Positions 1-8,626 of a stretch of 64,000 bases of DNA are shown here, piece by piece (within the stretch, counting starts at the first letter, position 1; each line of letters starts with the position of its first letter). Both the position numbers and the translations under genes were made by a program. The notes under the pieces were generated by a model. That model searched no databases. It was given only the letters and a program-made list of their open reading frames with translations, and had not been told where the DNA came from. Source of the stretch: Nocardia anocheti (GTDB taxonomy: Bacteria; Actinomycetota; Actinomycetes; Mycobacteriales; Mycobacteriaceae). The stretch spans positions 310,001 through 374,000 of the forward strand of contig NZ_JAQQFV010000002.1 in the NCBI RefSeq assembly GCF_029675105.1. The letters are read 5' to 3'.

Positions 1-1190
1 GCGTCGCGCGAGGCGAGCACCGCGGTGCGCAGACGCACCCGCAACTCGTCGCGGATGTCGCAGATGCCCGGCGCGGAGGACCGCGGCAGCACCGGACCGG
101 CGTACAAGCGCAATGCGGATTCGATATCACCGGTGTCGAGCGCGGCCCGCAGGGCCTCCACATCGGTTGCGACATGGACGCGCAGACGGTATGGGCGTGA
201 TCCGACCACGCTCGGGCCCACCACCGACCGTAATCGCGACATGGCGGCGCGGATCGTGCCGTTGTCCAGATCGGTGTCGTCGAGCAGCAGTGCCAGGTGA
301 TCGGCGCCCAGGCCCTCCGGATGCTCGGTGAGCAACAGCAGGATCTCGGCATGGCGCTGCGAGAGCGAGACCCGCTCCCCCGCCACACTCAGTTGCGGTT
401 GCCCGAGCCCGAGGACGTCGAGTCCGAGTCGGGCCGGTGGCGTCTCGGCGATGTCGACGTCGTCCGGGGTAGGTGCCGGGACGGCGCGACCCGCGCGCAT
501 GGCCCGCAGCACCAGGTCCATCTCGGCGGCCGTCGCGGCGGCTTTCACCAGCGCGAGGATCTCGGGCTTGGCGACCCGCATCCCGCCCGCAATCATCAGC
601 ACCCCGATCAACCGGCCGTCCGGCTCGTGCACGGGGGCCGCGGCGCCGGTGATCTGGTGCATGCGGTGCAGGAAATGTTCGGGTCCGTGGATCCAGGTGG
701 CGCGGCCGCTGCGCACGACGAGGCCGACCGCGTTGGTGCCGACGCGCCGCTCGCTGAGGTCGTCGCCTTCGCGCACGCCGATCTCGGCGACCGCCGCGAC
801 CTGCTCGGGATGACCGTGTACCGAGAGCACGCGACCGAACTGGTCGGCCACCGTCACGATGAGTCCGGCCCGCGCCGCGTCCTGGACCAGCAGTTTGTCG
901 ATCAGCGGCATGAGCGCCGCGATCGGATGGGCATCGCGATACCGCACCAGGTCGGCGCCGCGCAGACCGCGACCGTCGAGTACATCCGTCGGATCGACAC
1001 CACCGCGCACACTGCGCAACCAGGATTCGAGAACGAGCGGACGCAACAGACCGGCCAGCTGAGTCAGCTGTTCACCACCGGCACTGAGAAATCCATGGGC
1101 CTGTGCGGCATAGGCTTCCAGAGCTCCGAGCTGTGCGCCCGACTCCGCCGCCTGCCGTGGGGGCCGCCCACCTGCAAGATTGCTGACCAT
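1..1190 (-). CDS. GAF-domain transcriptional regulator (3' part cut by window edge)
   Basis: Start ATG is at 1190 and the frame stays open to base 1, so about 396 residues are visible and the C-terminus is missing. The middle (about residues 70-225) reads as a GAF-like sensor: residues such as GTNAVGLVVRSG and APVHEPDGRLIGVLMIAGG resemble the GAF regions of AcoR-type and actinobacterial aldehyde/alcohol regulators. From about residue 255 comes a winged-helix-like segment (LSQRHAEILLLLTEHPEG, then DNGTIRAAMSRLRSVVG), followed by a BTAD-like stretch. In actinobacteria such proteins often sit beside alcohol or aldehyde dehydrogenases; whether that holds here lies outside the window. It is transcribed away from nothing obvious: the gene lies 105 bp beyond the mftG stop, on the same strand. 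Ligand and targets are unknown. Confidence 0.75.
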   Translation of the reverse strand, partial: MVSNLAGGRPPRQAAESGAQLGALEAYAAQAHGFLSAGGEQLTQLAGLLRPLVLESWLRSVRGGVDPTDVLDGRGLRGADLVRYRDAHPIAALMPLIDKLLVQDAARAGLIVTVADQFGRVLSVHGHPEQVAAVAEIGVREGDDLSERRVGTNAVGLVVRSGRATWIHGPEHFLHRMHQITGAAAPVHEPDGRLIGVLMIAGGMRVAKPEILALVKAAATAAEMDLVLRAMRAGRAVPAPTPDDVDIAETPPARLGLDVLGLGQPQLSVAGERVSLSQRHAEILLLLTEHPEGLGADHLALLLDDTDLDNGTIRAAMSRLRSVVGPSVVGSRPYRLRVHVATDVEALRAALDTGDIESALRLYAGPVLPRSSAPGICDIRDELRVRLRTAVLASRD

Positions 1191-1295
1191 TTGCCTTTCT
1201 TTCCCGATACAAACTGTACCGGTGACATATGGCGGCAACTGTCAGAAGCGGGGGTTTGTCCGGCAGGTCACATCGTGGTATCAGATGTCACTTCG

Positions 1296-2780
1296 TCACA
1301 CTGCGAGCAGATCGGCTATGGCTGCGGCGAGCGTCACTACAGTGACCTGCGGTCCGCGTCGCAACGGCACCGGCACGATCGACAGGTCCACGACCATAAG
1401 GTCCTCGATTCCGTGTACCCGAGCCCCTTCGTCGACCACCGCGCGCTCGTCGTTCGCGGGTCCCATCCGGCAGGTGCCAGAAAGATGCTGGGAGGTTCCC
1501 AGGTGCCCGCGCAGCCACGTGTCGTCGAGGGTTCCCGGACGCAGATCGAACAGTTCCGCCGCGATCTCGACACCCGCGCGGAGGCGCTCGCGGTCGGCGG
1601 CGGCCCGCAGGTGGCCCTGGTCGACGCGGGCCGGGACGGACGGGTCGGCGGAGGTCAGGGTGAGTGTGCCGGTGGACTCCGGGTGCATGAGGGCCACCCC
1701 GAGCCTGCGCAGGCCCGGGGTGAAGGTGGGGGTGTAGGGGCGCAGTTCCAGGTCGTCGAGTTCGAGGACGTATTCGAGGGCGACGCTGGCGCGCGGCGAG
1801 GGTTGCCCGGGGAACTCGAGACCGATCTCGGGATGGTCGGTGCACCAGCGGCCGACCGGAGCGGGCCGGAGCACCGGCAGGCCCAGTGCGCGCAGCAGCG
1901 GCTCGGGGCCGATGCCCGAGCGGATGAGCAGGGCAGCGGATTCGATCGCCCCCGCGCACAGGATCACGCGGTCGGCGCAGGTCGTTCCGCGCTCGCGACC
2001 GCGCACCCACTCGACGCCGACCGCTCTGGTTCCGCGCAGCAGGACGCGGGTGACCGTGGTCGCGCCGGTGACCGTCAGGTTCGGGCGGGTGAGGGCGGGA
2101 TAGAGATGAGTGAGCGCGGGGCCGCGGCGTTGTCCGTCCGAGATGGCCAAGGGGACCCGGCCGAAGCCGACCGGCGTGCTCCCCCGGCCCGGGACCCGCG
2201 CATCGTTCTCGCCATCGCCGCCGGTGCCCCGCGCGGCGACTGCCGAGGGATCGGCGGGGTGCGTCGACTGGGCGGTGGCATTGAGGTCGGGGATCTCGGG
2301 GTAGCCGGTGGCGGCGCAGCGTTCGGCGAATTCGGTGCTGAACGGGGTGGGGTCGGTGATCCGCTGGACCGGGATCGGGCCGTGGTCGCCGTGGCCGGGG
2401 TCGGTGCCGAAGTCCAGGTCGTGTTCGAGTGCCCGGAAGTAGGGCACCACCGCCTCGAAGGACCAGCGGGGGCTGCGGGCGACCGCGCTCCAGGCGGCGA
2501 AGTCTGCGGCGGGCGGGCGCAGGAAGTAGCTGCCGTTGATCGCGCCGGAGCCGCCGATCAGTCGACCACGCACCAGGTTTCCCGGATACCGCCAGAGCAC
2601 GGCCGATTCCGGGCCGACCGGGAGGTGGGCGGGATCGAGCAGGTGGGGCGGGATGACGGCGGGTGACGGCCAGACCGGTCCGGCTTCCAGGACCAGGACC
2701 TCGTGGCCGGGGTCGGTGCTGAGCCGGGCCGCGAGGACACAGCCCGCCGAGCCCGCCCCGATGACGAGCGTGCGCGTCAT
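1296..2780 (-). CDS. mftG: Mycofactocin-system GMC oxidoreductase MftG
   Basis: 494-residue GMC-family flavoprotein. The N-terminus carries the FAD-binding Rossmann motif GAGSAGCVLAARLS, followed by the family signature around GRLIGGSGAINGSYFLRPP. The C-terminal region has the GMC pattern SQHLSGTCRMGP with the conserved histidine. MftG is known in mycobacteria as the dehydrogenase that passes electrons from reduced mycofactocin to the respiratory chain. The start ATG at 2780 lies only 5 bp after the mftF stop, so the two are almost certainly co-transcribed; position next to mftF is the normal mft order. Identification rests on family features plus context; among GMC enzymes the context is decisive. 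Confidence 0.88.
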   Translation of the reverse strand: MTRTLVIGAGSAGCVLAARLSTDPGHEVLVLEAGPVWPSPAVIPPHLLDPAHLPVGPESAVLWRYPGNLVRGRLIGGSGAINGSYFLRPPAADFAAWSAVARSPRWSFEAVVPYFRALEHDLDFGTDPGHGDHGPIPVQRITDPTPFSTEFAERCAATGYPEIPDLNATAQSTHPADPSAVAARGTGGDGENDARVPGRGSTPVGFGRVPLAISDGQRRGPALTHLYPALTRPNLTVTGATTVTRVLLRGTRAVGVEWVRGRERGTTCADRVILCAGAIESAALLIRSGIGPEPLLRALGLPVLRPAPVGRWCTDHPEIGLEFPGQPSPRASVALEYVLELDDLELRPYTPTFTPGLRRLGVALMHPESTGTLTLTSADPSVPARVDQGHLRAAADRERLRAGVEIAAELFDLRPGTLDDTWLRGHLGTSQHLSGTCRMGPANDERAVVDEGARVHGIEDLMVVDLSIVPVPLRRGPQVTVVTLAAAIADLLAV

Positions 2781-2785
2781 CGGGC

Positions 2786-4183
2786 TCAGCTCGACGGCGT
2801 ACTCGGCTTGAGCGCTTCGAAGCTGCGGGCGCGCAGGACGCCGAGCCACAGGCCGGTGCCGTAGGCGACGTCGTCGAGGCGCTTGTAGGCCACGTAGCGG
2901 ATCGGGTCCAGGCCGCCCGCGTCGCGGTGGGTGAACCAGTCGGCCAGGCCGTCGGCCAGGGCCATGGTGATCGCGATCTTCCTGATCCGGCGCGAGGCGA
3001 GCACCGCCAGCAGTGTCACCGGCCAATAGTCGCGGCACATGGCCGAGGCCAGCCGCCACATTCCGGCGAAATAGCCGCGCGCGAGATAGACCGCCGCGAT
3101 GCGGGTGGGGTTGTCCAGTTCGGTGAAGACGCGGCGCAGTTTGATCAGCGCCGAGCACAGCGTCACCAGGCCACCGAGCAGCCCCCATTTGGACAGGGTC
3201 GCGAACAGCAGACTGGCCAGCACCGTCCAGGTGGGCACCGACAGCGGCGAGACCAGCCGCGAGTGCCGTTTGCCCAGCGGTGCGGCCCCGGTGCCGTAGA
3301 ACAGCTTTCGCCCGAACCAGGCGCGGAAGGCGACGCGGTGGTCGTGGGCCACGTGCGCGGCGGGTTCGTAGCGCAGCCGCCAGCCCGCGCGTTCGAGCCG
3401 CCAGCACAGGTCGACATCCTCGGCCACCTGCATGGATTCGTCGAAACCGCCCTCGCCCAGCAGCGCGGCCCGGCGCGCGAGCAGCGCCGCGCTGGGCACA
3501 TAGGAGACGATGCCGCGCGCGTGCACCGCCGACTCGCGACGACCCAGATCCAGCGAGGAGCGGGTGTGCTCGTAGCGGGCCAGCGCGTTGGACGCCTTGT
3601 CCAGCGCGACGATCCGCGGCGCGACCAGCGCGACCTGCGGATCGCTGAAGTGCCCGAGCATGACTTCGAGCCAGCCGCTGCGCGGCACCACATCGGAGTC
3701 GAGGAAGGCCACGAACTCGGTTGTCGCCGCGCGCAACCCGGCATTACGGGCAGCGGCGGGACCGAGCGGGGACTCGTGGCGCAGCACCGTGACCTGGCCA
3801 CGGCCCTGACGCGGCGGAATGCGCACCGGCTCGTCGGAGCCGTCGTCGACGACGATCACATTGTGTCCGCGCAGCGTGGCCAGCAGTCGCAGGACGCCGT
3901 CGGCGTTGTTGTAGAGCGGGATGACGACGGTGATGTCGTCGAGCGAGGGCAGCAGTCGCGGACGCGGATTCGCCACGCCGGAGTCGAGCAGCCGACGCGC
4001 GACCATCGCGGACTTGGTGTCGGTGACCTCCAGGTACCCGTCGCCGATCAGCTCGGCGGCCTCGGGGGCCAGGCGCAGCATCCGTGCGGGCGTTCCGCCG
4101 ATCAGGATTCGGCCCCCGGAAAATGCGCGTACCCGTGGATCGATCCGAACCCCGAAGCCGTCGGGCAGACGATCATGGCGCAT
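2786..4183 (-). CDS. mftF: Mycofactocin glycosyltransferase MftF
   Basis: Family 2 glycosyltransferase that attaches glucose units to premycofactocin. The N-terminal part ([17 protein letters not shown]) matches the start of known MftF proteins. It is followed by the GT-A fold starting [10 protein letters not shown], the VVDDGSD strand and the metal-binding FLDSDVVP motif. Hydrophobic stretches in the last third suggest membrane association. I chose the ATG at 4183 because MRHDRLPDG aligns with the start of mycobacterial MftF; in-frame upstream starts exist (ATG 4222, GTG 4225), and none has a convincing ribosome binding site. It follows mftC after a 97-139 bp spacer where mftD and mftE would normally lie, and is 5 bp from mftG. 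Confidence 0.88.
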   Translation of the reverse strand: MRHDRLPDGFGVRIDPRVRAFSGGRILIGGTPARMLRLAPEAAELIGDGYLEVTDTKSAMVARRLLDSGVANPRPRLLPSLDDITVVIPLYNNADGVLRLLATLRGHNVIVVDDGSDEPVRIPPRQGRGQVTVLRHESPLGPAAARNAGLRAATTEFVAFLDSDVVPRSGWLEVMLGHFSDPQVALVAPRIVALDKASNALARYEHTRSSLDLGRRESAVHARGIVSYVPSAALLARRAALLGEGGFDESMQVAEDVDLCWRLERAGWRLRYEPAAHVAHDHRVAFRAWFGRKLFYGTGAAPLGKRHSRLVSPLSVPTWTVLASLLFATLSKWGLLGGLVTLCSALIKLRRVFTELDNPTRIAAVYLARGYFAGMWRLASAMCRDYWPVTLLAVLASRRIRKIAITMALADGLADWFTHRDAGGLDPIRYVAYKRLDDVAYGTGLWLGVLRARSFEALKPSTPSS

Positions 4184-4225
4184 TCCTCGCATGCTATGCG
4201 CAATTGCGCTTCCAGACACCATCAC

Positions 4226-4322
4226 CCCACAAAAAAGGAGGAAAGTCCGCTCGAATTCCGCGCGTGACCGGTTGCCGGACAGGTGAACAAGATCGGCAGC
4301 GTACTTCCGGCAACCGGCGTGT
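4226..4322. repeat. mftC-mftF spacer with perfect 11-bp inverted repeat
   Basis: The arms CCGGTTGCCGG (4268-4278) and CCGGCAACCGG (4307-4317) are exact inverted repeats separated by 28 bases. On the coding (minus) strand a run of six T follows some 30 bases later, too far for a standard terminator. The spacer sits exactly where mftD and mftE are found in other clusters. It could be a processing or attenuation hairpin, or the scar of a deletion; the sequence alone does not decide. Confidence 0.55.
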
Positions 4323-5819
4323 CTACCCGAGCGGACTCTCGTTGCACGCCTTGGCGGGCGCGCGTTTCACTGTCAAGGGCAGTGACACCCGTCCGCGTCC
4401 ACCGCGCACCGGACGCGAATGGTCCACGGCAGGGCGCGGAATCGTGCGGCCCGGCATCGACAGCGCCGCTTCGCCGTAGCCCTGCACGCATTCCGGGTCG
4501 GGTCCGTTGGCGGGCAGGCCGGTGAAGAACTTGGCGGCCATGCAGCCGCCCCGGCAGGAGTCGTAGTGCGCGCACTTGGTGCAGGCGCCACCGTCGACCG
4601 GTTCGCGCAGTTCGGCGAACAGCTGCGAGGTGGTCCAGACCGCCTCGAAACCACCGTCGGCGACGATGTTTCCGGCCTTGAAACGGTCGTGGATGGCGAA
4701 GGGGCAGGCGTAGACGTCACCGACCGGGTCGACCAGGCAGACCACCCGGCCCGCGCCGCACATGTTCAGCCCCGGCAGCGCCGAACCGAAGGCGGACAGG
4801 TGGAAGAACGAATCGCCGGTGAGCACACCGTCACCGTTGCGGACCAGCCACTCGTAGAGCTCGCGTTGCTGCTCGGGCAGCGGGTGCAGTTCGTCCCACA
4901 CATCGGCGCCGCGGCCCGACGGGCGCAGGCGGGTCAGGCGCAGGGTGGCGCCGTAACGGTCGGCGATGGCCTTGAATTCGTCGAGCTGGGCGATGTTGTG
5001 GCGGGTCGCCACGACCGAGAGTTTCGCGTCCTTGAAACCTGCCGCGGCCAGGTTGGACAGGGCCTTGATGGCGGTGTCGTAGGAGCCGGGACCGCGCACG
5101 TGGTCGTTGACCTCGGCGGTGGCGCCGTCGAGGGAGATCTGCACGTCGACGTAGTCGCTGGCGGCCAGCCGCGCGGCCACCTTCTCGTCGATGCGAACGC
5201 CGTTGGTGGAGAACTTGACTCCCACGTGGTGGGCGGTGGCGTAGTCGACCAGCTCCCAGAAGTCCGGGCGCACGGTCGGTTCGCCGCCGCCGATGTTGAC
5301 GTAGAAGATCTGCATGCGCTCGAACTCGTCGATGAGCGCCTTGCACTGCTCGGTGGTCAGCTCGTTCGGGTCACGGCGGCCCGAGGAGGACAGGCAGTGC
5401 ACGCAGGACAGGTTGCACGCGTAGGTGAGTTCCCAGGTCAGGCAGATCGGCGCGGCCAGACCGGATTCGAAACGGTCGATGAGCCTGCCGCCCTGGACGG
5501 AATCGGTGGAGGCAGGCATGCGCGCGGCCGTCACCGGGGTGACCGGGCCCGGGGCGGGCACGATCATGTCGGTGTCGGCCAGCTGGGCCAGCGCCGCGAG
5601 GTGGGTGTCGGACGCGCCGATGCCCTTGGCTCGCAGCGCCTCGCGCACCGAGGTGTGCGCGGGCAGCGACTGCACCACGTCGACCAGATCGCGGCTCTTG
5701 AGGAACGAGAGCTTGCGGGTGCCGAAGTGGTACAGCAGCGCGCCGAAGGATTCCGGGCGCAGCGAGACGCGCGGATGCAGCGCCCAGCGGGTGTCGAGAT
5801 CGAGCACGCCTGCCTCCAT
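4323..5819 (-). CDS. mftC: MftB-MftC fusion: RiPP recognition chaperone plus radical SAM maturase
   Basis: One uninterrupted 498-residue frame. Residues 1 to about 88 match MftB, the small chaperone that binds the MftA leader ([20 protein letters not shown], then [11 protein letters not shown]). Residues from about 111 match MftC, the radical SAM/SPASM enzyme that decarboxylates the C-terminal Tyr of MftA and cross-links it to Val. The SAM-cluster motif CNLSCVHC has Cys135, Cys139 and Cys142; the C-terminal SPASM region has many Cys (for example [14 protein letters not shown]). In mycobacteria MftB and MftC are separate proteins of roughly 95 and 390 residues, so the length here equals their sum. 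No stop separates them. An internal Met101 (ATG 5519) could start a free MftC, but no good ribosome binding site precedes it. The start lies 2 bp after mftA. Confidence 0.9.
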   Translation of the reverse strand: MEAGVLDLDTRWALHPRVSLRPESFGALLYHFGTRKLSFLKSRDLVDVVQSLPAHTSVREALRAKGIGASDTHLAALAQLADTDMIVPAPGPVTPVTAARMPASTDSVQGGRLIDRFESGLAAPICLTWELTYACNLSCVHCLSSSGRRDPNELTTEQCKALIDEFERMQIFYVNIGGGEPTVRPDFWELVDYATAHHVGVKFSTNGVRIDEKVAARLAASDYVDVQISLDGATAEVNDHVRGPGSYDTAIKALSNLAAAGFKDAKLSVVATRHNIAQLDEFKAIADRYGATLRLTRLRPSGRGADVWDELHPLPEQQRELYEWLVRNGDGVLTGDSFFHLSAFGSALPGLNMCGAGRVVCLVDPVGDVYACPFAIHDRFKAGNIVADGGFEAVWTTSQLFAELREPVDGGACTKCAHYDSCRGGCMAAKFFTGLPANGPDPECVQGYGEAALSMPGRTIPRPAVDHSRPVRGGRGRVSLPLTVKRAPAKACNESPLG

Positions 5820-5821
5820 GG

Positions 5822-5926
5822 TCAGTAGACGCCGCACATGCCGTCGATGCTGACCTCTTCGATCAGCGTCTCGGTGACCAGGTCTTCCTCGGTCTCGACG
5901 GTCGCGCGCGTGGCGTTCTCGGGCAT
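5822..5926 (-). CDS. mftA: Mycofactocin precursor peptide MftA
   Basis: 34-residue peptide ending in IDGMCGVY, the signature C-terminus of MftA; the terminal Val-Tyr pair is the part turned into the redox cofactor. The acidic N-terminal stretch ([19 protein letters not shown]) is the leader bound by MftB. The ATG at 5926 has a clear ribosome binding site GGAGG five bases upstream; a longer reading of the same frame exists but lacks this support. It is the first gene of the minus-strand mft transcript, two bases before the mftBC frame, and is divergent from the TetR gene at 6135. Confidence 0.93.
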   Translation of the reverse strand: MPENATRATVETEEDLVTETLIEEVSIDGMCGVY

Positions 5927-6134
5927 GACTACCTCCAGTGTGTTGCCGGTCACCACGGACCTTAACGTCAGTGACTGCCATAAAGGAGCGGAATCGGAAA
6001 ATCCCATCGCCTCGGCGAGCGTCCTTCGCACGATCCGCACAGCGCCCCCGCGTGATGTGCCACACCTCTAGACTTCGCAGAGCAGGACGGGAAGGGGCCC
6101 GACGGCCCGGCGGCAGTAGAGGTGAGGCAGAGGC
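5927..6134. promoter_or_regulatory. Divergent intergenic region mftA / TetR gene
   Basis: This 208-bp gap should hold the mftA promoter (minus) and the promoter of the TetR gene (plus). It contains a short palindrome GTCAGTGAC (5967-5975), a weak operator candidate. I cannot place a convincing -35/-10 pair for either direction. Confidence 0.4.
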
Positions 6135-6773
6135 TTGCGTAACCACGGTGGGGCGGGGAGCGGCGCGAATTCCACGCTCTCGGAAGCGGAGATCGTCGAG
6201 GCGGCGCTGCGCGTCGTGCGCGAAGACGGCGTCGAGAAGCTGTCCATGCGACGGCTCTCGCGCGAGCTCGGCGTCTCGCCGATGGCCCCGTACTACTACG
6301 TGGCCGACAAGCGCGAACTCCTCGACCTGGTGGCCAGCGCCGCGCTGGCCGGGGTGCGCAAGCCGCCGCGCGAGTCCGGGCCGTGGCAGGTGCGCCTGCG
6401 CGATCTCATCGATCAGATAGACGATAAACTGCGCAGGCATCCCGGCCTGGGCGACATCCTGCTCGAGCAGATGCTCGGCAAGCAGCTCGACCTGATCGAC
6501 GCGGTGATGGAGATCCTGTTCGACGCGGGCTTCAGCGACCGCGACGTGCTGGCCGCCTACGCGACCATCCACACCTACCTGTTCGGCCGCAGCCGGGTGA
6601 ATCCGCGGGACCGGTCCGCCCCGGCGGACGTGCTGCTGCCCGAGACGGTGGCCCGAGCCACGAAGTACATGTCCGACCTGCGCGGCAAGTACTCCTACGA
6701 CTTCGGGATGGAGGTTCTGGTCGCCGGGCTCGAGGCGCAGCTTGCAGTGCGGGCGCGTTCCGACCTAGCATGA
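6135..6773 (+). CDS. TetR/AcrR family regulator
   Basis: 212-residue protein with an N-terminal TetR helix-turn-helix (SMRRLSRELGVSPMAPYYYV, then ADKRELLDLV) and a helical C-terminal ligand domain. The frame begins at a TTG (6135) preceded by purine-rich GAGGTGAGGCAGAGG; no in-frame ATG or GTG lies nearby. It is divergent from the mft operon and 37 bp upstream of the KshB-like reductase. It does not look like MftR, the TetR regulator usually next to mft, because its recognition helix belongs to the tetracycline-repressor-like branch. It may control the reductase, mft, or both. Confidence 0.85.
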   Translation: MRNHGGAGSGANSTLSEAEIVEAALRVVREDGVEKLSMRRLSRELGVSPMAPYYYVADKRELLDLVASAALAGVRKPPRESGPWQVRLRDLIDQIDDKLRRHPGLGDILLEQMLGKQLDLIDAVMEILFDAGFSDRDVLAAYATIHTYLFGRSRVNPRDRSAPADVLLPETVARATKYMSDLRGKYSYDFGMEVLVAGLEAQLAVRARSDLA

Positions 6774-6776
6774 AAC

Positions 6777-6790
6777 TGAAACACGTTCTA
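6777..6790. promoter_or_regulatory. KstR-type operator upstream of the KshB-like gene
   Basis: TGAAACACGTTCTA matches the published KstR consensus TnnAACnnGTTnnA at every defined position. It lies 20 bp upstream of the ATG at 6811, where a repressor would cover the promoter. KstR is the cholesterol-responsive repressor of mycobacteria and relatives. Confidence 0.6.
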
Positions 6791-6810
6791 GTTTTGTTCG
6801 AGAGGACGAC

Positions 6811-7866
6811 ATGACCACAGTCGAGGTTCCGCACGGTTCGCGCTCGGTGGTGCTGCGGGTGGCCGCGGTGATCGCCGAAACGGCCGACACCCACTCCGTG
6901 GTCTTCGAGGTGCCCGCCGAACTGCGCGAACGGTTCACCTACCAGCCGGGCCAGTTCCTGACCCTGCGCATCCCCAGCGAGCAGACCGGTTCGGTCGCGC
7001 GCTGCTACTCGCTGGCCAGCTCGCCGTTCACCGACGATCTGCCCAAGGTGACGGTCAAGCGCACCGAGGGCGGTTACGGCTCGAACTGGCTGTGCGACAA
7101 CGTCTCCGCCGGTGACGAGATCGAGGTGCTGCCGCCCTCGGGTGTGTTCACCCCCAAGAACCTCGACGAGAACCTGCTGCTGTTCGGCGCGGGCAGCGGC
7201 ATCACACCGGTGATGTCGATCCTGAAGTCGGCGCTGTCGCAGGGCTCGGGCAAGGTGGTGCTGGTCTACGCCAATCGCGATGTGGAATCGGTGATCTTCG
7301 CCGGTGAGCTGCGCGAACTGGTCGGCAAGCACCCGCAGCGACTGACCGTCATCCACTGGCTCGAGCCGCTGCAGGGCCTGCCCACCGCCGACATGCTGGC
7401 CGGACTGGTGGCGCCCTACACCGCCTACGAGGCGTTCATGTGCGGACCGAAGCCGTTCATGGACCTGGTGCACGACACCCTGGCCCAGCTCGACGTGCCG
7501 CGCGCCCGCACCCACGCGGAGGTCTTCAATTCGCTGGCCGGTGACCCGTTCGCCGATCACGCGCCGGTGCAGGTCAGCGACGAGGAGGCCGCCGACGCGG
7601 CCACGGTCGAGGTGGAGCTGGACGGCGAGGTGCACGAGCTGTCCTGGCCGCGTAAGCAGACCCTCGTCGACATCATGCTCGACAAGGGCCTGGACGTGCC
7701 CTACTCCTGCCAGGAGGGCGAGTGCGGGTCGTGTGCCTGCACCGTGCTCGAGGGCAAGGTGGAGATGGGCAATTCGGAGATCCTCGATCCCGAGGACATC
7801 GAGAACGGGTACATCCTGGGCTGCCAGGCGCGGCCGGTGACCGATCACCTCAAGATCCAGTTCTGA
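6811..7866 (+). CDS. KshB-like ferredoxin reductase (Rieske oxygenase reductase component)
   Basis: 351-residue reductase in the order FAD domain, NAD domain, C-terminal 2Fe-2S ferredoxin. The FAD motif is RCYSLASSP (about residue 67), the NAD motif GAGSGITPV (about 126), and the cluster motif CQEGECGSC with a later Cys in LGCQARP. This is the layout of KshB, which feeds electrons to KshA, the 3-ketosteroid 9-alpha-hydroxylase; long stretches (PGQFLTLRIPSEQTGSVARC) are near-identical to mycobacterial KshB as I recall it. No KshA oxygenase is nearby, so the partner is elsewhere and other Rieske oxygenases are possible. A KstR-type box precedes it. The start is supported by GAGAGGACGAC before the ATG. 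Confidence 0.85.
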   Translation: MTTVEVPHGSRSVVLRVAAVIAETADTHSVVFEVPAELRERFTYQPGQFLTLRIPSEQTGSVARCYSLASSPFTDDLPKVTVKRTEGGYGSNWLCDNVSAGDEIEVLPPSGVFTPKNLDENLLLFGAGSGITPVMSILKSALSQGSGKVVLVYANRDVESVIFAGELRELVGKHPQRLTVIHWLEPLQGLPTADMLAGLVAPYTAYEAFMCGPKPFMDLVHDTLAQLDVPRARTHAEVFNSLAGDPFADHAPVQVSDEEAADAATVEVELDGEVHELSWPRKQTLVDIMLDKGLDVPYSCQEGECGSCACTVLEGKVEMGNSEILDPEDIENGYILGCQARPVTDHLKIQF

Positions 7867-7873
7867 GCCGGGT

Positions 7874-8626
7874 CTAGCGCATCGCGCGGTAGGCGGCGCG
7901 CGCGTCCGGGGGTAGGTGTTCGGTCGCGTAGCTCAGTGCGGTGCGGCCCATCGCCGCGGCGTGGAGGTCGAGGAAGTCGGTGAGCGCGGCGCGGTCGACG
8001 CGTTTGCCGACCTCGCGCAGCATCCAACCCAGCGCCTTCTGGATGAGATCGCGGCGGTCGTCGAGCAGTGTCGCCGCCAGCTCGAGGGTGGTGCTCGGGT
8101 CGCCCGCCTTGATGAAGGCGAAGGTGGACAGCAGGGCGACGCGGCGCTCCCACAGGGAATCCCGCTGTGCCAGTTGGAAGAGCAGGGCGCGGTCTCGGTC
8201 GAGTAGCCACGGGCCGACGATGTTCTCGGCGGAGGCGTCGACCAGGTCCCAGTTGTTCACCCTGCCCCGGCGGACCGCGGCCAGATAGAACTCGACCATC
8301 CGGGCGCGGGCGTCGTCGTCGCGGGTGCGTGGTTTCGAGGCGGCGGCGAAGCGGGCGTTCAGGATGAGCAGGGCGGCCAGGCGTTCCTCGTGGACGGGGC
8401 TGTCGAGGAGTTCGTCGATTCCGTCGAGGGGCAGGTCGGCGAACTGTTTGGCGACCTTGCGGGTGGCGGGGACGCGGACGCCGAGGAAGACGTCACCCTC
8501 GCCGTATTCGCCGGGGCCCGTTTTGAAGAAGCGTTGCAGGTGCTGGGCGTCGGCGGGGTCGGCGTGCGTGGCCAAGGCGGCGCGCACGTCCTCGGCGACA
8601 GGCAGTTCTGGCACGGTCCCCTCCAC
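7874..8626 (-). CDS. AlkD-family DNA alkylation repair protein
   Basis: 250-residue protein of the HEAT-like repeat DNA glycosylase family (AlkD/AlkC type), which excises alkylated bases. Typical conserved stretches are seen: FFKTGPGEYGEGDVFLGV near residue 33, then NNWDLVDASAENIVG and ALGWMLREVGKR. The GTG start at 8626 shares one base with the stop of the upstream racemase-like gene, so they are translationally coupled. It converges on the KshB-like gene with a 7-bp gap. Confidence 0.85.
   Translation of the reverse strand: MEGTVPELPVAEDVRAALATHADPADAQHLQRFFKTGPGEYGEGDVFLGVRVPATRKVAKQFADLPLDGIDELLDSPVHEERLAALLILNARFAAASKPRTRDDDARARMVEFYLAAVRRGRVNNWDLVDASAENIVGPWLLDRDRALLFQLAQRDSLWERRVALLSTFAFIKAGDPSTTLELAATLLDDRRDLIQKALGWMLREVGKRVDRAALTDFLDLHAAAMGRTALSYATEHLPPDARAAYRAMR

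Noticed and set aside
6135..6773. Calling the TetR gene mftR
   Set aside because: Its recognition helix and C-terminal part do not resemble mycobacterial MftR as I know it; only the position fits.
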